A stretch of 43,847 nt of DNA from an uncultured Pelagibacteraceae bacterium (GTDB lineage: Bacteria > Pseudomonadota > Alphaproteobacteria > Pelagibacterales > Pelagibacteraceae). Shown here in pieces: positions 24,372 to 33,157 of this stretch. A program made the translations under genes and the position numbers. Position 1 is the stretch's first letter. The number at the start of each line of letters is the position of its first letter. The stretch covers positions 1 to 43,847 of the forward strand of contig CACJUZ010000006.1 in the NCBI GenBank assembly GCA_902596745.1. The letters are read 5' to 3'. The notes beneath the pieces are model-generated. The model searched no databases. It worked only from the letters and a program-made list of their open reading frames with translations, and was not told the origin of the DNA.

Positions 24372-27300
24372 ATGTTTTTAACCGATTTATCAATTAAAAG
24401 ACCAGTAGTTGCTTCAGTGATGAGTTTAGTTTTGGTTATCTTTGGTTTATTTACTTTTAGTGAAATACCAACAGATGAATTGCCAGATGTTCAACCACCT
24501 GTAGTCACGATCCAGACTGAATATAGAGGTGCTTCAGCAGAAATAATTGACACTCAGATTACTCAAAGAATAGAGGATTTTGTTGGAGGAACTCCTGGAT
24601 TAGAAACTATAGATTCTTTTAGTGAGGATGAAAGTTCAAGAATTACGCTTACTTTTGAAAATAATTTAGACTTAGACGATGTAGCTAATGATGTAAGAAG
24701 TTCAGTTGCAAGAGTTTTAGATAATCTTCCAGATGGGGCCGAACAACCTGAAATTTTTAAACAAAGTGCTGGTATGAGAACTACAATGTGGTTGTCTTTT
24801 AATTCAGAAACCATGACGGATTTGGAATTAACTGATTACGCAGATAGATATCTTACAGATTTATTTTCGACTGTGGAAGGGGTTGGTAGAGTTCGTTTAG
24901 GAGGTGAGAGAGAACTTTCTTTAAGAGTTTGGCTTGATCCCTTAGCTTTAGCAGCAAGAGATTTAACCACACAAGAAGTGGAGTCGGTATTAAGAAAAGA
25001 AAATGTTGAGTTTCCTGCAGGAAGAATAGAGTCAAAAGACGTTGATTTGACGATAAAGTTAGATAAAGCCTATAAAAATTTAGAAAGTTATAAAAAATTA
25101 CCACTTAAAAGAGCTAGGGACGGATCAATTATTACACTTTCAGATGTTGCTAGAGTCGAACTTGGAGCAGAGTCTACTAGAACTTTGTTTAAAGGTAACG
25201 GAAAACAAGTTGTTGGAATTGGTATTTACCAACAATCAGATGCGAATACTATTAGAGTTGCAAATGGAATTAAGAGCAAGATAAAAGAAATTAGACCAGG
25301 TTTGCCTCCTGGAACATCTTTAGAAGTTTCTTTTGATAGAAGTAATTACATTAAGGCTGCAATAAAAGAAGTATATAAAACTTTATTTATTGCTCTAATA
25401 TTAGTTACAATAATTATTTATCTATTTTTAGGTAACATCAGAGCGTTAATAGTGCCACTTATAGCTTTACCAGTTTCCTTAATATCTACTTTTTTATCAA
25501 TATACTTTTTTGATTTTTCAATAAATCTATTCACATTAATGGCACTCGTCTTAGCAATTGGTATAGTAGTCGATGATGCGATAGTAATGTTAGAAAATAT
25601 TGTAAGAAGAATAGAGTTGGGGGACTCACCTTTAGTTGCTGCATATAAAGGTGCTAAACAAGTTTCTTTTGCTATTATAGCAACTACAGTCGTATTAGTA
25701 GCAGTATTTATTCCACTAATATTTATTAAGGGTATAACTGGTGTATTATTTACCCAAACAGCAATTACCTTAGCTTCGGCTGTAATTATATCAAGTTTTG
25801 TTGCACTTTCTTTAAGTCCAATGATAGGCAGTAAAGTTCTTAAAAAAAACATGAATAAATCAAAAATTGTTATTAAATTTGAAAAATTTTTAAAAAATAT
25901 TACATCTGTTTATAAACAGACTTTAATAACTTGGGTAAGAAAAAGAAAAATCATAATCTCATTTTTAGGAATTGTGTTATCTCTTACAATTTTTTTATTT
26001 AATTATGCTCCTAAAGAATTAATTGCTCCAGAGGATAGAGGTGCTTTTTTCGTAATAGTTAAGGCTCCGCAAGGATCAGGTTTCAATTTCACAAAATCTA
26101 AAGCTGAGGACATAGAAAATCTTTTATTACCTGAAGTAGGAAATGGTGAATATAGAAAATTAATATTAAGGGTGCCTGGTTTTGGTAAATCAGCAAAACA
26201 AGTAAATAGCGGCTTTATAATAGTTCTTTTAGAGCCATGGGCTAAAAGGGATCGCCACGGCGTTAAAATTATGAGAGAGTCTTTTGGGAAAATTTCTCAA
26301 GTGCCAGGTGTATTAGCATTTCCAATAATGCCTCAAGGCATAAGAACTGGCGGTGTTGAAAGCCCTGTTCAATTTGTCATTTTAGGAAATACGTACGATC
26401 AATTAATAAAATGGAAAAATATTATTAAGAAGGAGGCTAGAAAGAATACAGGTCTAACATCAATACAGGATGACTTTGATTTAAATAAACCACAACTTAA
26501 TGTTAAAATTGATCAAAAAAAAGCTGCAGATTTAGGTGTATCGACAGAGGACATAGGGAGAACAATTGAGACCATTTTTGGTTCTAAGCGAGTAACTAAT
26601 TTTACTAGGGATGGGAAAGAATACTCCATTATACTTCAAGGTGATATTAAAGATAGACAAGAACCAGATAGCATTAGTAAAGTTTTTGTTAGATCAAACA
26701 ATAATGGAAAGCTTGTATCGGTCTCAAATTTAATCAGATACGATGAGGAGGGTCAGTCGCCTTTTCTAGCAAGATATAATAGACAAAAAGCTGTAACTAT
26801 TTCAGCAAGATTAGTTGGGGACTATTCTTTAGATGAAGCTTTAAATTTCTTAGTTAAAGTTGTTAAGGACAACACTCCAGAAGCCAAAATTGCATACAAG
26901 GGAGAAAGTGAAGAGTACAAAAAAACTAACACAGAATTATACATTATTTTTGTATTGGCTTTAGTCACAGCATATTTAGCAATGTGTGCTCAATTTGAAA
27001 GTTGGAAACATCCATTAACTATAATGCTCACGGTACCTTTAGCAATACTTGGTGGATTATTAGGCATTTTAGTTGTGGGTTCTTCTCTAAATATTTATAG
27101 TCAGATTGCTCTGATAATATTAATTGGCCTATCTGCAAAAAATGGAATTTTAATAGTTGAGTTTGCAAATCAACTTAGAAAAGAAGGAAAAAATCTTGAA
27201 ACTTCAATTATAGAAGCTGCTTCGATCAGATTTAGACCAATTTTAATGACAAGTCTTTCAACTATAATTGGAGTTTTACCTTTAATACTTGGATCAGGAC

Positions 27301-27467
27301 CTGGGGCTGCGAGCAGGCTTACTGTCGGAATAACTATATTTGGTGGAATGCTATTTTCAACTTTTTTTACGTTATTTGTAATTCCTACAATTTATTCTAT
27401 TATAGGTAAGAATACTCAAAGCATTGATGCTATTGAAATTGAACTTAATAAGCAGCTTAAAAAATAA
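24372..27467 (+). CDS. RND-family multidrug/metabolite efflux permease
   Basis: At 1031 residues this is a full-length HAE1-type (AcrB-like) RND permease with 12 membrane helices and two large periplasmic loops. The proton-relay residues are present: Asp401-Asp402 in GIVVDDAIVMLENIV (TM4) and Lys923 in LIGLSAKNGILIVEFANQ (TM10). The N-terminus FLTDLSIKRPVVASVMSLVLV is typical. It would export amphiphilic compounds with the adaptor encoded 4 bases upstream. It converges on the lytic transglycosylase gene with an 11-base overlap of the coding ends. Confidence 0.95.
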   Translation: MFLTDLSIKRPVVASVMSLVLVIFGLFTFSEIPTDELPDVQPPVVTIQTEYRGASAEIIDTQITQRIEDFVGGTPGLETIDSFSEDESSRITLTFENNLDLDDVANDVRSSVARVLDNLPDGAEQPEIFKQSAGMRTTMWLSFNSETMTDLELTDYADRYLTDLFSTVEGVGRVRLGGERELSLRVWLDPLALAARDLTTQEVESVLRKENVEFPAGRIESKDVDLTIKLDKAYKNLESYKKLPLKRARDGSIITLSDVARVELGAESTRTLFKGNGKQVVGIGIYQQSDANTIRVANGIKSKIKEIRPGLPPGTSLEVSFDRSNYIKAAIKEVYKTLFIALILVTIIIYLFLGNIRALIVPLIALPVSLISTFLSIYFFDFSINLFTLMALVLAIGIVVDDAIVMLENIVRRIELGDSPLVAAYKGAKQVSFAIIATTVVLVAVFIPLIFIKGITGVLFTQTAITLASAVIISSFVALSLSPMIGSKVLKKNMNKSKIVIKFEKFLKNITSVYKQTLITWVRKRKIIISFLGIVLSLTIFLFNYAPKELIAPEDRGAFFVIVKAPQGSGFNFTKSKAEDIENLLLPEVGNGEYRKLILRVPGFGKSAKQVNSGFIIVLLEPWAKRDRHGVKIMRESFGKISQVPGVLAFPIMPQGIRTGGVESPVQFVILGNTYDQLIKWKNIIKKEARKNTGLTSIQDDFDLNKPQLNVKIDQKKAADLGVSTEDIGRTIETIFGSKRVTNFTRDGKEYSIILQGDIKDRQEPDSISKVFVRSNNNGKLVSVSNLIRYDEEGQSPFLARYNRQKAVTISARLVGDYSLDEALNFLVKVVKDNTPEAKIAYKGESEEYKKTNTELYIIFVLALVTAYLAMCAQFESWKHPLTIMLTVPLAILGGLLGILVVGSSLNIYSQIALIILIGLSAKNGILIVEFANQLRKEGKNLETSIIEAASIRFRPILMTSLSTIIGVLPLILGSGPGAASRLTVGITIFGGMLFSTFFTLFVIPTIYSIIGKNTQSIDAIEIELNKQLKK

Positions 27468-28056
27468 AATATTTATTCTTATCCAAGTTTTTTTTACAAA
27501 TTGTTAATTGTTTCCTATATTTTGAAGCCATTTCTTTAACTGATTTAGCATAGATGATTGCTTTTTTGTCTCTTGAATAATTTTTATAATCACCCCATCC
27601 CTTATAATATGCTAGGTATTGCCTGTAAGGATCTTTCTTTGAAATTTTTAAGATCTTATTAGTTTTGTGTATATACCACCCAATAAAATCAACAGAGTCT
27701 TTAAATCTTGCTCTAGTTGCTAAAGGATTTTTGGTCTCTTTTTTATATTGTTCCCAAGTTCCTTTCACAGCTTGTGAATATCCAAATGATGATGAGGGTC
27801 TTTTAAAAGGAATTACTTTAAAAAGTTTTTGCCGCGGTGGTTTTGCTAACCAGTTAAAATCACTCTCTTTTTTTACAAAAGCTAATTGTAAATGAATGGG
27901 TGCACCCCATTTTTCATATGATGCTTTAGAATGTTTATACCAAAGATATCTTTCCTCAAATATTGCACAACTATTCTGAGTGTTTTTTGGAATTGAAGAG
28001 CACGCTACTAATATTAAAAAAAGAAATATAATTAAATTTTTTTTTGAGAGAATCAC
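27457..28056 (-). CDS. SLT-domain lytic transglycosylase lipoprotein
   Basis: A 199-residue protein starting at GTG (28056); no nearby ATG is in frame. The signal ends in a lipobox LVAC (Cys19), so it should be membrane-anchored in the cell envelope. The lysozyme-like fold is indicated by the catalytic Glu64 in AFVKKESDF, the SSSFGYSQAVKGTWEQY motif (SxGxxQ) and AYYKGWGDYKNY near the end. It would cleave peptidoglycan glycan strands, releasing anhydro-muropeptides. Together with amgK and murU (29.7-31.4 kb) it fits a cell-wall turnover and recycling route. Confidence 0.88.
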   Translation of the reverse strand: MILSKKNLIIFLFLILVACSSIPKNTQNSCAIFEERYLWYKHSKASYEKWGAPIHLQLAFVKKESDFNWLAKPPRQKLFKVIPFKRPSSSFGYSQAVKGTWEQYKKETKNPLATRARFKDSVDFIGWYIHKTNKILKISKKDPYRQYLAYYKGWGDYKNYSRDKKAIIYAKSVKEMASKYRKQLTICKKNLDKNKYFIF

Positions 28057-28076
28057 TTATCAATTTATACTAAAAA

Positions 28077-28568
28077 TCAATTAAGCTTTCTCCATTTTTC
28101 TGGCTTTAAAAATTTACCTTTCCATAGTCCCAGCTTATTTTTCCTCGCAAAATCTTCATCAAGTACATATTTTTTTGAATATCGTCTATATGCTACTGCA
28201 TAACCATTTCTAACCATCCATTTATTCAAATTTAACTCTTCTTTAAAACATGTGGCTAAGTATCTTTTATATCTATCTTTAGTAAAAGAAATACATTTAA
28301 TATTGGAGTCGTTTACTTTAGCCTTAAGCTTTTCTTTTGCATTTTTTCCACAATTATAGTCTTCAAAAAAAGTATATCCTAAGGTTGAAGAAATTTTGAG
28401 CTTTTCTTTTTTACATTTTTGTTTTATTTCTGGGGCATCAATACCCTCTAATCTTATTTTGAAATTATTAATATGAACGGTATCACCATCTATAATTCTA
28501 GGAATTCCAATTATTTCTTCAGCTAGAATATTGTTCGTAAACATTAAAAATATAATTATTAATCTCAT
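28077..28568 (-). CDS. Secreted thermonuclease (SNase-like) family nuclease
   Basis: A 163-residue protein with an N-terminal signal-like segment (MRLIIIFLMFTNNILAEE, cleavage likely after ILA) and an SNase-like OB fold. The family motifs are RIIDGDTVHI, IRLEGIDAPEIKQKC and KDRYKRYLATCF, keeping the Arg, Asp and Glu/Arg positions used for catalysis in staphylococcal nuclease. It probably degrades DNA or RNA in the periplasm or outside, perhaps for phosphate or nucleoside supply. Two of its Cys pairs may form disulfides. Its start overlaps the stop of the VanZ-like gene as ATGA (28565-28568). Confidence 0.88.
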   Translation of the reverse strand: MRLIIIFLMFTNNILAEEIIGIPRIIDGDTVHINNFKIRLEGIDAPEIKQKCKKEKLKISSTLGYTFFEDYNCGKNAKEKLKAKVNDSNIKCISFTKDRYKRYLATCFKEELNLNKWMVRNGYAVAYRRYSKKYVLDEDFARKNKLGLWKGKFLKPEKWRKLN

Positions 28569-28963
28569 AATTTAATTTTTAATTTTTTAATTATATTAAA
28601 AATAAAAAAGGCTGATACAACTCCTGCGAAATTACCAAACAAATCGTTAAATTCAAAAGCTCTGTTTGGAATTATTAAGTGTAGCAATTCAAATAAGATT
28701 GAAACACACAATAGAAAAGGGAAGCTATAAATTAGTTTTTTGTGCTTAATATGGACAATGAAACCATTAATACTCAAATAGAAAAAAAATATAAAATGGT
28801 TTATTGAAGTGCCGAATGGGTTAGAAACTAAATTTGGTTGTTTTCCAAGATCATTATATAAAAAAAAACCAATTAAACTACCGGGAAATAAGTATAGAAG
28901 TAATAAAATCATTAAAGATAAATAGTAAATATATTTTATCCCCTCAAATATTGTATTTTTCAT
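28565..28963 (-). CDS. VanZ-like membrane protein
   Basis: ATG at 28963 is preferred; the frame also has a TTG 7 codons earlier with no better ribosome site. The 132-residue product has four hydrophobic segments (about 11-32, 49-68, 75-92 and 109-126) and the VanZ-type ending FNDLFGNFAGVVSAFFIFNI, with a conserved Asp-x-x-x-Asn in the last helix region. VanZ proteins are of unclear biochemical function. The gene is translationally coupled to the secreted nuclease and reads away from gpmA. Confidence 0.78.
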   Translation of the reverse strand: MKNTIFEGIKYIYYLSLMILLLLYLFPGSLIGFFLYNDLGKQPNLVSNPFGTSINHFIFFFYLSINGFIVHIKHKKLIYSFPFLLCVSILFELLHLIIPNRAFEFNDLFGNFAGVVSAFFIFNIIKKLKIKL

Positions 28964-29003
28964 TTTGATATTAGTATAGTACAAAATAATTGATTTAACT
29001 ATT

Positions 29004-29723
29004 ATGAGTATTTTAATCCTTACGAGACACGGTCAAAGTATTTGGAACGCTGAGAATAGATTTACAGGATGGGTAGATGTAGATCTTTCAGAGAAAGGGG
29101 TCAAAGAGGCAGAAATGTCAGGGGAATTAATTAAAAAATTTAACATCAAAATTGATATTTCATATACATCATTCTTAAAAAGAGCAATTAGAACTTTAAC
29201 AACAATACTTCAAAAAAATAAACTTGAACTAAAATTTAATACTGTTTGGCAATTAAACGAGAGACATTACGGATCATTAACTGGACTTAATAAAGAGGAA
29301 ACTAAAAGGAAAATCGGTGAAGAGCAGTTTAAAAAGTATAGAAGGTCGTGGAATATATCTCCACCACCAATGCAAGAGGACAGTAAATATATATCAAGTT
29401 TCAGTCCTCTAAATGGGAGTATTCCTGTCGGTATGATTCCATTTACTGAGTCTTTAAAAAATACTTATGAAAGGGTCGTCCCTTTTTATGAAAAAGAGAT
29501 TAAGAAAAATCTATCTGAGGGTAAAAATATTCTAATTTCAGCACATGGAAATTCTTTGAGAGCGCTATGTAAATTTTTATTTAAAATTTCAGATGAAAAA
29601 GTAAATGAATTAGAAATTCCAACTGGAAACCCATTAATTGTTGAATTTGAAAAAGATTTAAAAATTAAGAAATTTTTTTATTTAGATGAAAAAAGAGCTA
29701 AAAAAATTCTTTTTAATCAGTAA
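29004..29723 (+). CDS. gpmA: 2,3-bisphosphoglycerate-dependent phosphoglycerate mutase
   Basis: The 239-residue length and sequence match dPGM. The phospho-accepting His9 is in LTRHGQSIWN, the second His181 in SAHGNSLRAL, and NERHYGSLTGLNK is the family signature with the catalytic Glu. It interconverts 3- and 2-phosphoglycerate in the cytoplasm, serving glycolysis and gluconeogenesis. It diverges from the VanZ-like gene (40 bases between starts) and converges on murU with an 11-base overlap of the coding ends. Confidence 0.96.
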   Translation: MSILILTRHGQSIWNAENRFTGWVDVDLSEKGVKEAEMSGELIKKFNIKIDISYTSFLKRAIRTLTTILQKNKLELKFNTVWQLNERHYGSLTGLNKEETKRKIGEEQFKKYRRSWNISPPPMQEDSKYISSFSPLNGSIPVGMIPFTESLKNTYERVVPFYEKEIKKNLSEGKNILISAHGNSLRALCKFLFKISDEKVNELEIPTGNPLIVEFEKDLKIKKFFYLDEKRAKKILFNQ

Positions 29724-30411
29724 TATTTAAATTTGAAATTTTTTTATACATTTCCTCTGTATTAATATGGTAAAATTTTAGATTACTTTCAAAACCATAA
29801 AGTTTATTTTCATTAATTAATTTGTTCCAAACTTCATTCATAGAAAAAATTTTTTTATCAATATAATTTAAATAATTTCTCTCTATCAGTTGAAGGCCAG
29901 TAAAAATAAAGTTATTATTTACATCTTTAGATACAACATTATTTTTTAAGTTGAAATCTCCTTTAAAAGAGGAGTCTAAAGATAGTTTTTTATTAACTAA
30001 TAATAGACAGGGTTTTTTGCTTGAGAAATAAATTTTCTCCAATGACTCCATTTCTTCTAAATATTTACTTGACCACAACGTATCCGGATTTAGAACAAAA
30101 AAAGGATTTTTTGCAAATATTTTTGACCCTTTTTTTACTCCGCCACCAGTATCTAAAAGTAAATCTTTTTCATTTGAAATAGTTATTTTTACTTTTGATT
30201 TAAAATCTGAAATGAATTTTTCAATTTGATCAGATAGATGATGAGCATTTATGACTATTTGTTCTACTCCATAATTTTCCAAAAGATTTATAGATCTCTC
30301 TAGTAGATTTTTATTACCTATTTTTATTAGTGGTTTAGGTGTTTTAAAAGTTAAGGGCTTCATTCGTGTTCCCAGTCCTGCAGCTAATATCATTGCGTGT
30401 TTAACTTTCAT
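29713..30411 (-). CDS. murU: N-acetylmuramate alpha-1-phosphate uridylyltransferase
   Basis: A 232-residue nucleotidyltransferase with the start MILAAGLGTRMKPLTFKTPKPLI (GxGTRxxPxT-x5-PKP), NAHHLSDQI and the metal-site Asp in LNPDTLWS. It lacks the acyltransferase half of GlmU. Directly after an AmgK-like kinase it most likely makes UDP-MurNAc from MurNAc-1-phosphate, a known cell-wall recycling bypass to MurAB in Proteobacteria. Its start overlaps the amgK stop as ATGA (30408-30411). In many Alphaproteobacteria addB-addA follow this gene; here gpmA faces it. Confidence 0.87.
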   Translation of the reverse strand: MKVKHAMILAAGLGTRMKPLTFKTPKPLIKIGNKNLLERSINLLENYGVEQIVINAHHLSDQIEKFISDFKSKVKITISNEKDLLLDTGGGVKKGSKIFAKNPFFVLNPDTLWSSKYLEEMESLEKIYFSSKKPCLLLVNKKLSLDSSFKGDFNLKNNVVSKDVNNNFIFTGLQLIERNYLNYIDKKIFSMNEVWNKLINENKLYGFESNLKFYHINTEEMYKKISNLNITD

Positions 30412-31370
30412 AGAGTATCAATTTTTCTTAATTTTTTTATTTTAAGGTTTTTATTAAATAAGAATTGGAAATCTTTAAAAATAGGATTTTTAAGCCTTCT
30501 ATTAATAAGACTCCACGTATATGGTAAGTATTTTAAATAAGCTGATTTGTTATCTCTTTTACTTAACCTAACGAATATACCTAAAATTTTAAAATTTCTT
30601 TGTATTGATAAAATATCAAAATCATTTTTTAAATTTCTATAATTTTCATTTTTTAATTTAGATTTTGAGAAGTAAAATTTAATTAATTTATTTTGTAAAT
30701 TAACAGGTAGTTTTATTCTGACATCATCAATTAGTGAAACTAAATCATAAAGCGGATTGCCAATTATTGCATCTTGACTATCAACTACACCATAATTATT
30801 TTTATTAATCATTATATTCGATGCATGAAAATCTCTGTGAACAAAAGTATTATTTTTAAAATAAAGTTTTTTATACAGTTTATTAAGTTCTTTTTTTAAG
30901 GTTCTTTTGATTTTAACAATATTTGAATTTTTTATACTAAACTTGAGGTACCAATCAAAAAATAAGTCGGACTCTTTATGAAGATTTTTTAAAGAGTATT
31001 TTTGAAGTTTTATGTTGAACTTTCCTAGGTAATATCTTTTTTTTATCTTTATTCTTTGCATTTTTAAAATAATATTAATTAAATCTTTATAATACTTTAA
31101 TTTATTCTTTTTTTTTTTAACTATGTCGTAAAAGGATTTTTCCCCCAAATCTGAAATTTCAATCATATTATTTTGATAATAATTGCCTATAAGTTTAGGC
31201 GCATAGATCTTATACTTTTTAAGAATATTATTAATTATTGAATAAGTAATCAAATTTTTGAATTTTTCTTTATTTGCTTTAACTATAATTGAAGTTTTAT
31301 TTCCCTTTTTTAATCTATAAAATTCTCTAAAAGATGCGTCTCCGGAAATTTTTTTTAATCTATAGTTCAT
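30408..31370 (-). CDS. amgK: Anomeric MurNAc/GlcNAc kinase (phosphotransferase family)
   Basis: A 320-residue aminoglycoside-phosphotransferase-fold kinase with the catalytic loop TFVHRDFHASNIMI (Asp and Asn), followed by GVVDSQDAIIGNPLYDLVSL in place of the DFG-type metal motif. Position between tsaE and murU, overlapping both by ATGA (31367-31370 and 30408-30411), is the standard alphaproteobacterial setting of AmgK, which phosphorylates MurNAc at C1 for MurU. The product is very Lys-rich with many A-runs in the coding DNA, unlike the less biased ahcY nearby, but the frame is intact. Confidence 0.87.
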   Translation of the reverse strand: MNYRLKKISGDASFREFYRLKKGNKTSIIVKANKEKFKNLITYSIINNILKKYKIYAPKLIGNYYQNNMIEISDLGEKSFYDIVKKKKNKLKYYKDLINIILKMQRIKIKKRYYLGKFNIKLQKYSLKNLHKESDLFFDWYLKFSIKNSNIVKIKRTLKKELNKLYKKLYFKNNTFVHRDFHASNIMINKNNYGVVDSQDAIIGNPLYDLVSLIDDVRIKLPVNLQNKLIKFYFSKSKLKNENYRNLKNDFDILSIQRNFKILGIFVRLSKRDNKSAYLKYLPYTWSLINRRLKNPIFKDFQFLFNKNLKIKKLRKIDTL

Positions 31371-31810
31371 TCAAAGTTTTTCCATTTACCTGTTCCCATT
31401 AATCTTAGATTTCTATTGTTTTCATTTTTAGCATAATCTAAGTGAATTTCTAATTTTTCAAATTTAGAAATTTTAATAAAGTTTGGCCATTCTATAATTT
31501 TTATAGCCTTTTGATTTTCTTTAAATATACCAAGATTATTGAGTTCTTTTTCCTCTTTTAGTCGGTAGAGATCGTAATGCATGATTTTGTAGTTTTTTAA
31601 GTCATACTCGTATAACAAATTGAAAGTAGGGCTTAATACATCAGTAGTTTTTGTACCTTCTTTTTTCTGTAAATTATTTATTAAAAATCTTGTAAACGTA
31701 GTTTTGCCAACTCCAATTTCTCCAATTAAAAAAATGCAATCTGATTCCTCGAGTTTATCGCCTATTTTCTTAGATAGAGAATTTAATTGCTCTAGTGATT
31801 TTATAATCAT
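31367..31810 (-). CDS. tsaE: tRNA t6A37 threonylcarbamoyladenosine biosynthesis ATPase TsaE
   Basis: A 147-residue TsaE. The P-loop GEIGVGKTTFTRFL (Lys36) is followed by LSPTFNLLYEYDLKNYKIMHYDLYRL and IIEWPNF, all family signatures. TsaE powers the TsaB-TsaD complex that installs t6A on ANN-decoding tRNAs in the cytoplasm. Its start lies 11 bases after the ahcY stop on the same strand, and it overlaps amgK by four bases. Confidence 0.95.
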   Translation of the reverse strand: MIIKSLEQLNSLSKKIGDKLEESDCIFLIGEIGVGKTTFTRFLINNLQKKEGTKTTDVLSPTFNLLYEYDLKNYKIMHYDLYRLKEEKELNNLGIFKENQKAIKIIEWPNFIKISKFEKLEIHLDYAKNENNRNLRLMGTGKWKNFE

Positions 31811-31812
31811 TA

Positions 31813-31829
31813 GCTACTACTTTAGTAGC
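31813..31829 (-). repeat. Hairpin across the ahcY stop codon
   Basis: On the minus strand GCTACTA and TAGTAGC pair around AAG; the ahcY stop TAA (31822-31824) is within the arm and loop, and the tsaE start follows 3 bases later. It may slow ribosomes or affect tsaE translation. It has no T-run and is not a clear terminator. Confidence 0.4.
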
Positions 31830-33111
31830 GATAAGTATCCGGTTTAAATGGCCCTGATTGTTTAACGCTAATATAATCTGCTTGATCTTTTGACATTTTG
31901 GTAAGCTTTGCTCCTACCTTTTCAAGATGTAACATTGCGACCTTTTCATCTAAATGTTTTGGTAGGACATAAACTTTATTTTCATATTTACTTGAATTAT
32001 TCCACAATTCAATCTGAGCTATAACTTGGTTAGTAAACGAGGCACTCATTACAAAACTAGGGTGGCCAGTGGCACATCCAAGATTTACCAGTCTGCCTTC
32101 TGCAAGTAAAATTATTCTTTTTTTACTTGGCAGTTCTATTTCATGAACTTGGGGTTTGATTTCATCCCATTTATAATTTTTTAATGCTTCAACTTGAATT
32201 TCATTATCAAAGTGACCTATATTACAAAGAATTGCTCTGTCTTTCATATTTCTCATGTGATCCGCAGTTACAATGTCCTTGTTTCCTGTAGCCGTTACAA
32301 CAATATCAGCATCCTTAATTGCATCATCCATCAAAACAACTTCGTACCCTTCCATTGCAGCTTGTAAGGCACATATTGGATCAGTCTCTGTAACTAAAAC
32401 CCTGGCCCCAGCTTGCCTCAATGAAGCAGCACTACCTTTGCCCACGTCTCCATATCCAGCTACTATAGCTACCTTACCTGACATCATAACATCGGTGGCT
32501 CTTTTAATACCATCTACTAAACTTTCTCTACATCCATAAAGATTATCAAATTTTGATTTTGTAACTGAGTCATTCACATTTATAGCTGGAATTAATAATT
32601 GTTTATTTAACTCCATTTTTTTTAGGGCTAACACACCAGTAGTAGTTTCTTCTGAAACCCCTTTAACATTTTTAAGTAAATTTTGGTAATCTTTGTGCAT
32701 TAATGCCGTCAGGTCTCCTCCATCGTCCAATATCATGTTGGGTACCCAATCTTTTTTCCCTTCAATGGTTTGTTTTACACACCACCAATATTCTTTTTCT
32801 GTTTCACCTTTCCAAGCAAATACCGGAATGCCTGCTTTTGCAATTGCTGCAGCAGCATGATCTTGGGTAGAAAATATATTGCAAGAAGACCATCTACACT
32901 CTGCACCCAGTTTTACTAAAGTTTCAATTAAAACTGCAGTCTGAATAGTCATATGCAAACAACCTAGTATACGCGCCCCTTTTAAAGGATTTTTATTTGC
33001 ATATTCCTTTCGAAGTGCCATTAAGCCTGGCATTTCTGTTTCTGCTAAAGAAATTTCTTTTCTTCCAAATTCTGCAAGTTTTATATCTTTTACTTTAAAA
33101 TCTTCCGACAT
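31822..33111 (-). CDS. ahcY: Adenosylhomocysteinase
   Basis: At 429 residues this is a full-length S-adenosylhomocysteine hydrolase lacking the ~40-residue insert of some bacterial forms. The NAD-binding motif is [20 protein letters not shown], the substrate-domain motifs are [16 protein letters not shown] and [16 protein letters not shown], and the C-terminal tail ends KPDTYRY, whose Lys/Tyr complete the NAD site of the partner subunit. It splits SAH to adenosine and homocysteine, keeping methyltransferases (such as Cfa) running. It sits between chvG and tsaE on the same strand. The 46 bases before it hold no recognisable SAH or SAM riboswitch. Confidence 0.98.
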   Translation of the reverse strand: MSEDFKVKDIKLAEFGRKEISLAETEMPGLMALRKEYANKNPLKGARILGCLHMTIQTAVLIETLVKLGAECRWSSCNIFSTQDHAAAAIAKAGIPVFAWKGETEKEYWWCVKQTIEGKKDWVPNMILDDGGDLTALMHKDYQNLLKNVKGVSEETTTGVLALKKMELNKQLLIPAINVNDSVTKSKFDNLYGCRESLVDGIKRATDVMMSGKVAIVAGYGDVGKGSAASLRQAGARVLVTETDPICALQAAMEGYEVVLMDDAIKDADIVVTATGNKDIVTADHMRNMKDRAILCNIGHFDNEIQVEALKNYKWDEIKPQVHEIELPSKKRIILLAEGRLVNLGCATGHPSFVMSASFTNQVIAQIELWNNSSKYENKVYVLPKHLDEKVAMLHLEKVGAKLTKMSKDQADYISVKQSGPFKPDTYRY

Positions 33112-33157
33112 ATTTCAAAGGTTTTTAACAATATAAACTTCCCTAATCAAGTAAGAA

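Noticed and set aside
25418-25852. A 144-codon leftward frame inside the RND permease gene
   Set aside because: It is the complement of membrane-helix coding DNA; the Ile/Thr/Ala-rich product is typical of an antisense shadow, and the permease frame is complete.
33112-33157. Possible SAH or SAM riboswitch before ahcY
   Set aside because: The 46-base gap is short and shows no stem-loop or pseudoknot pattern of the known SAH or SAM classes.
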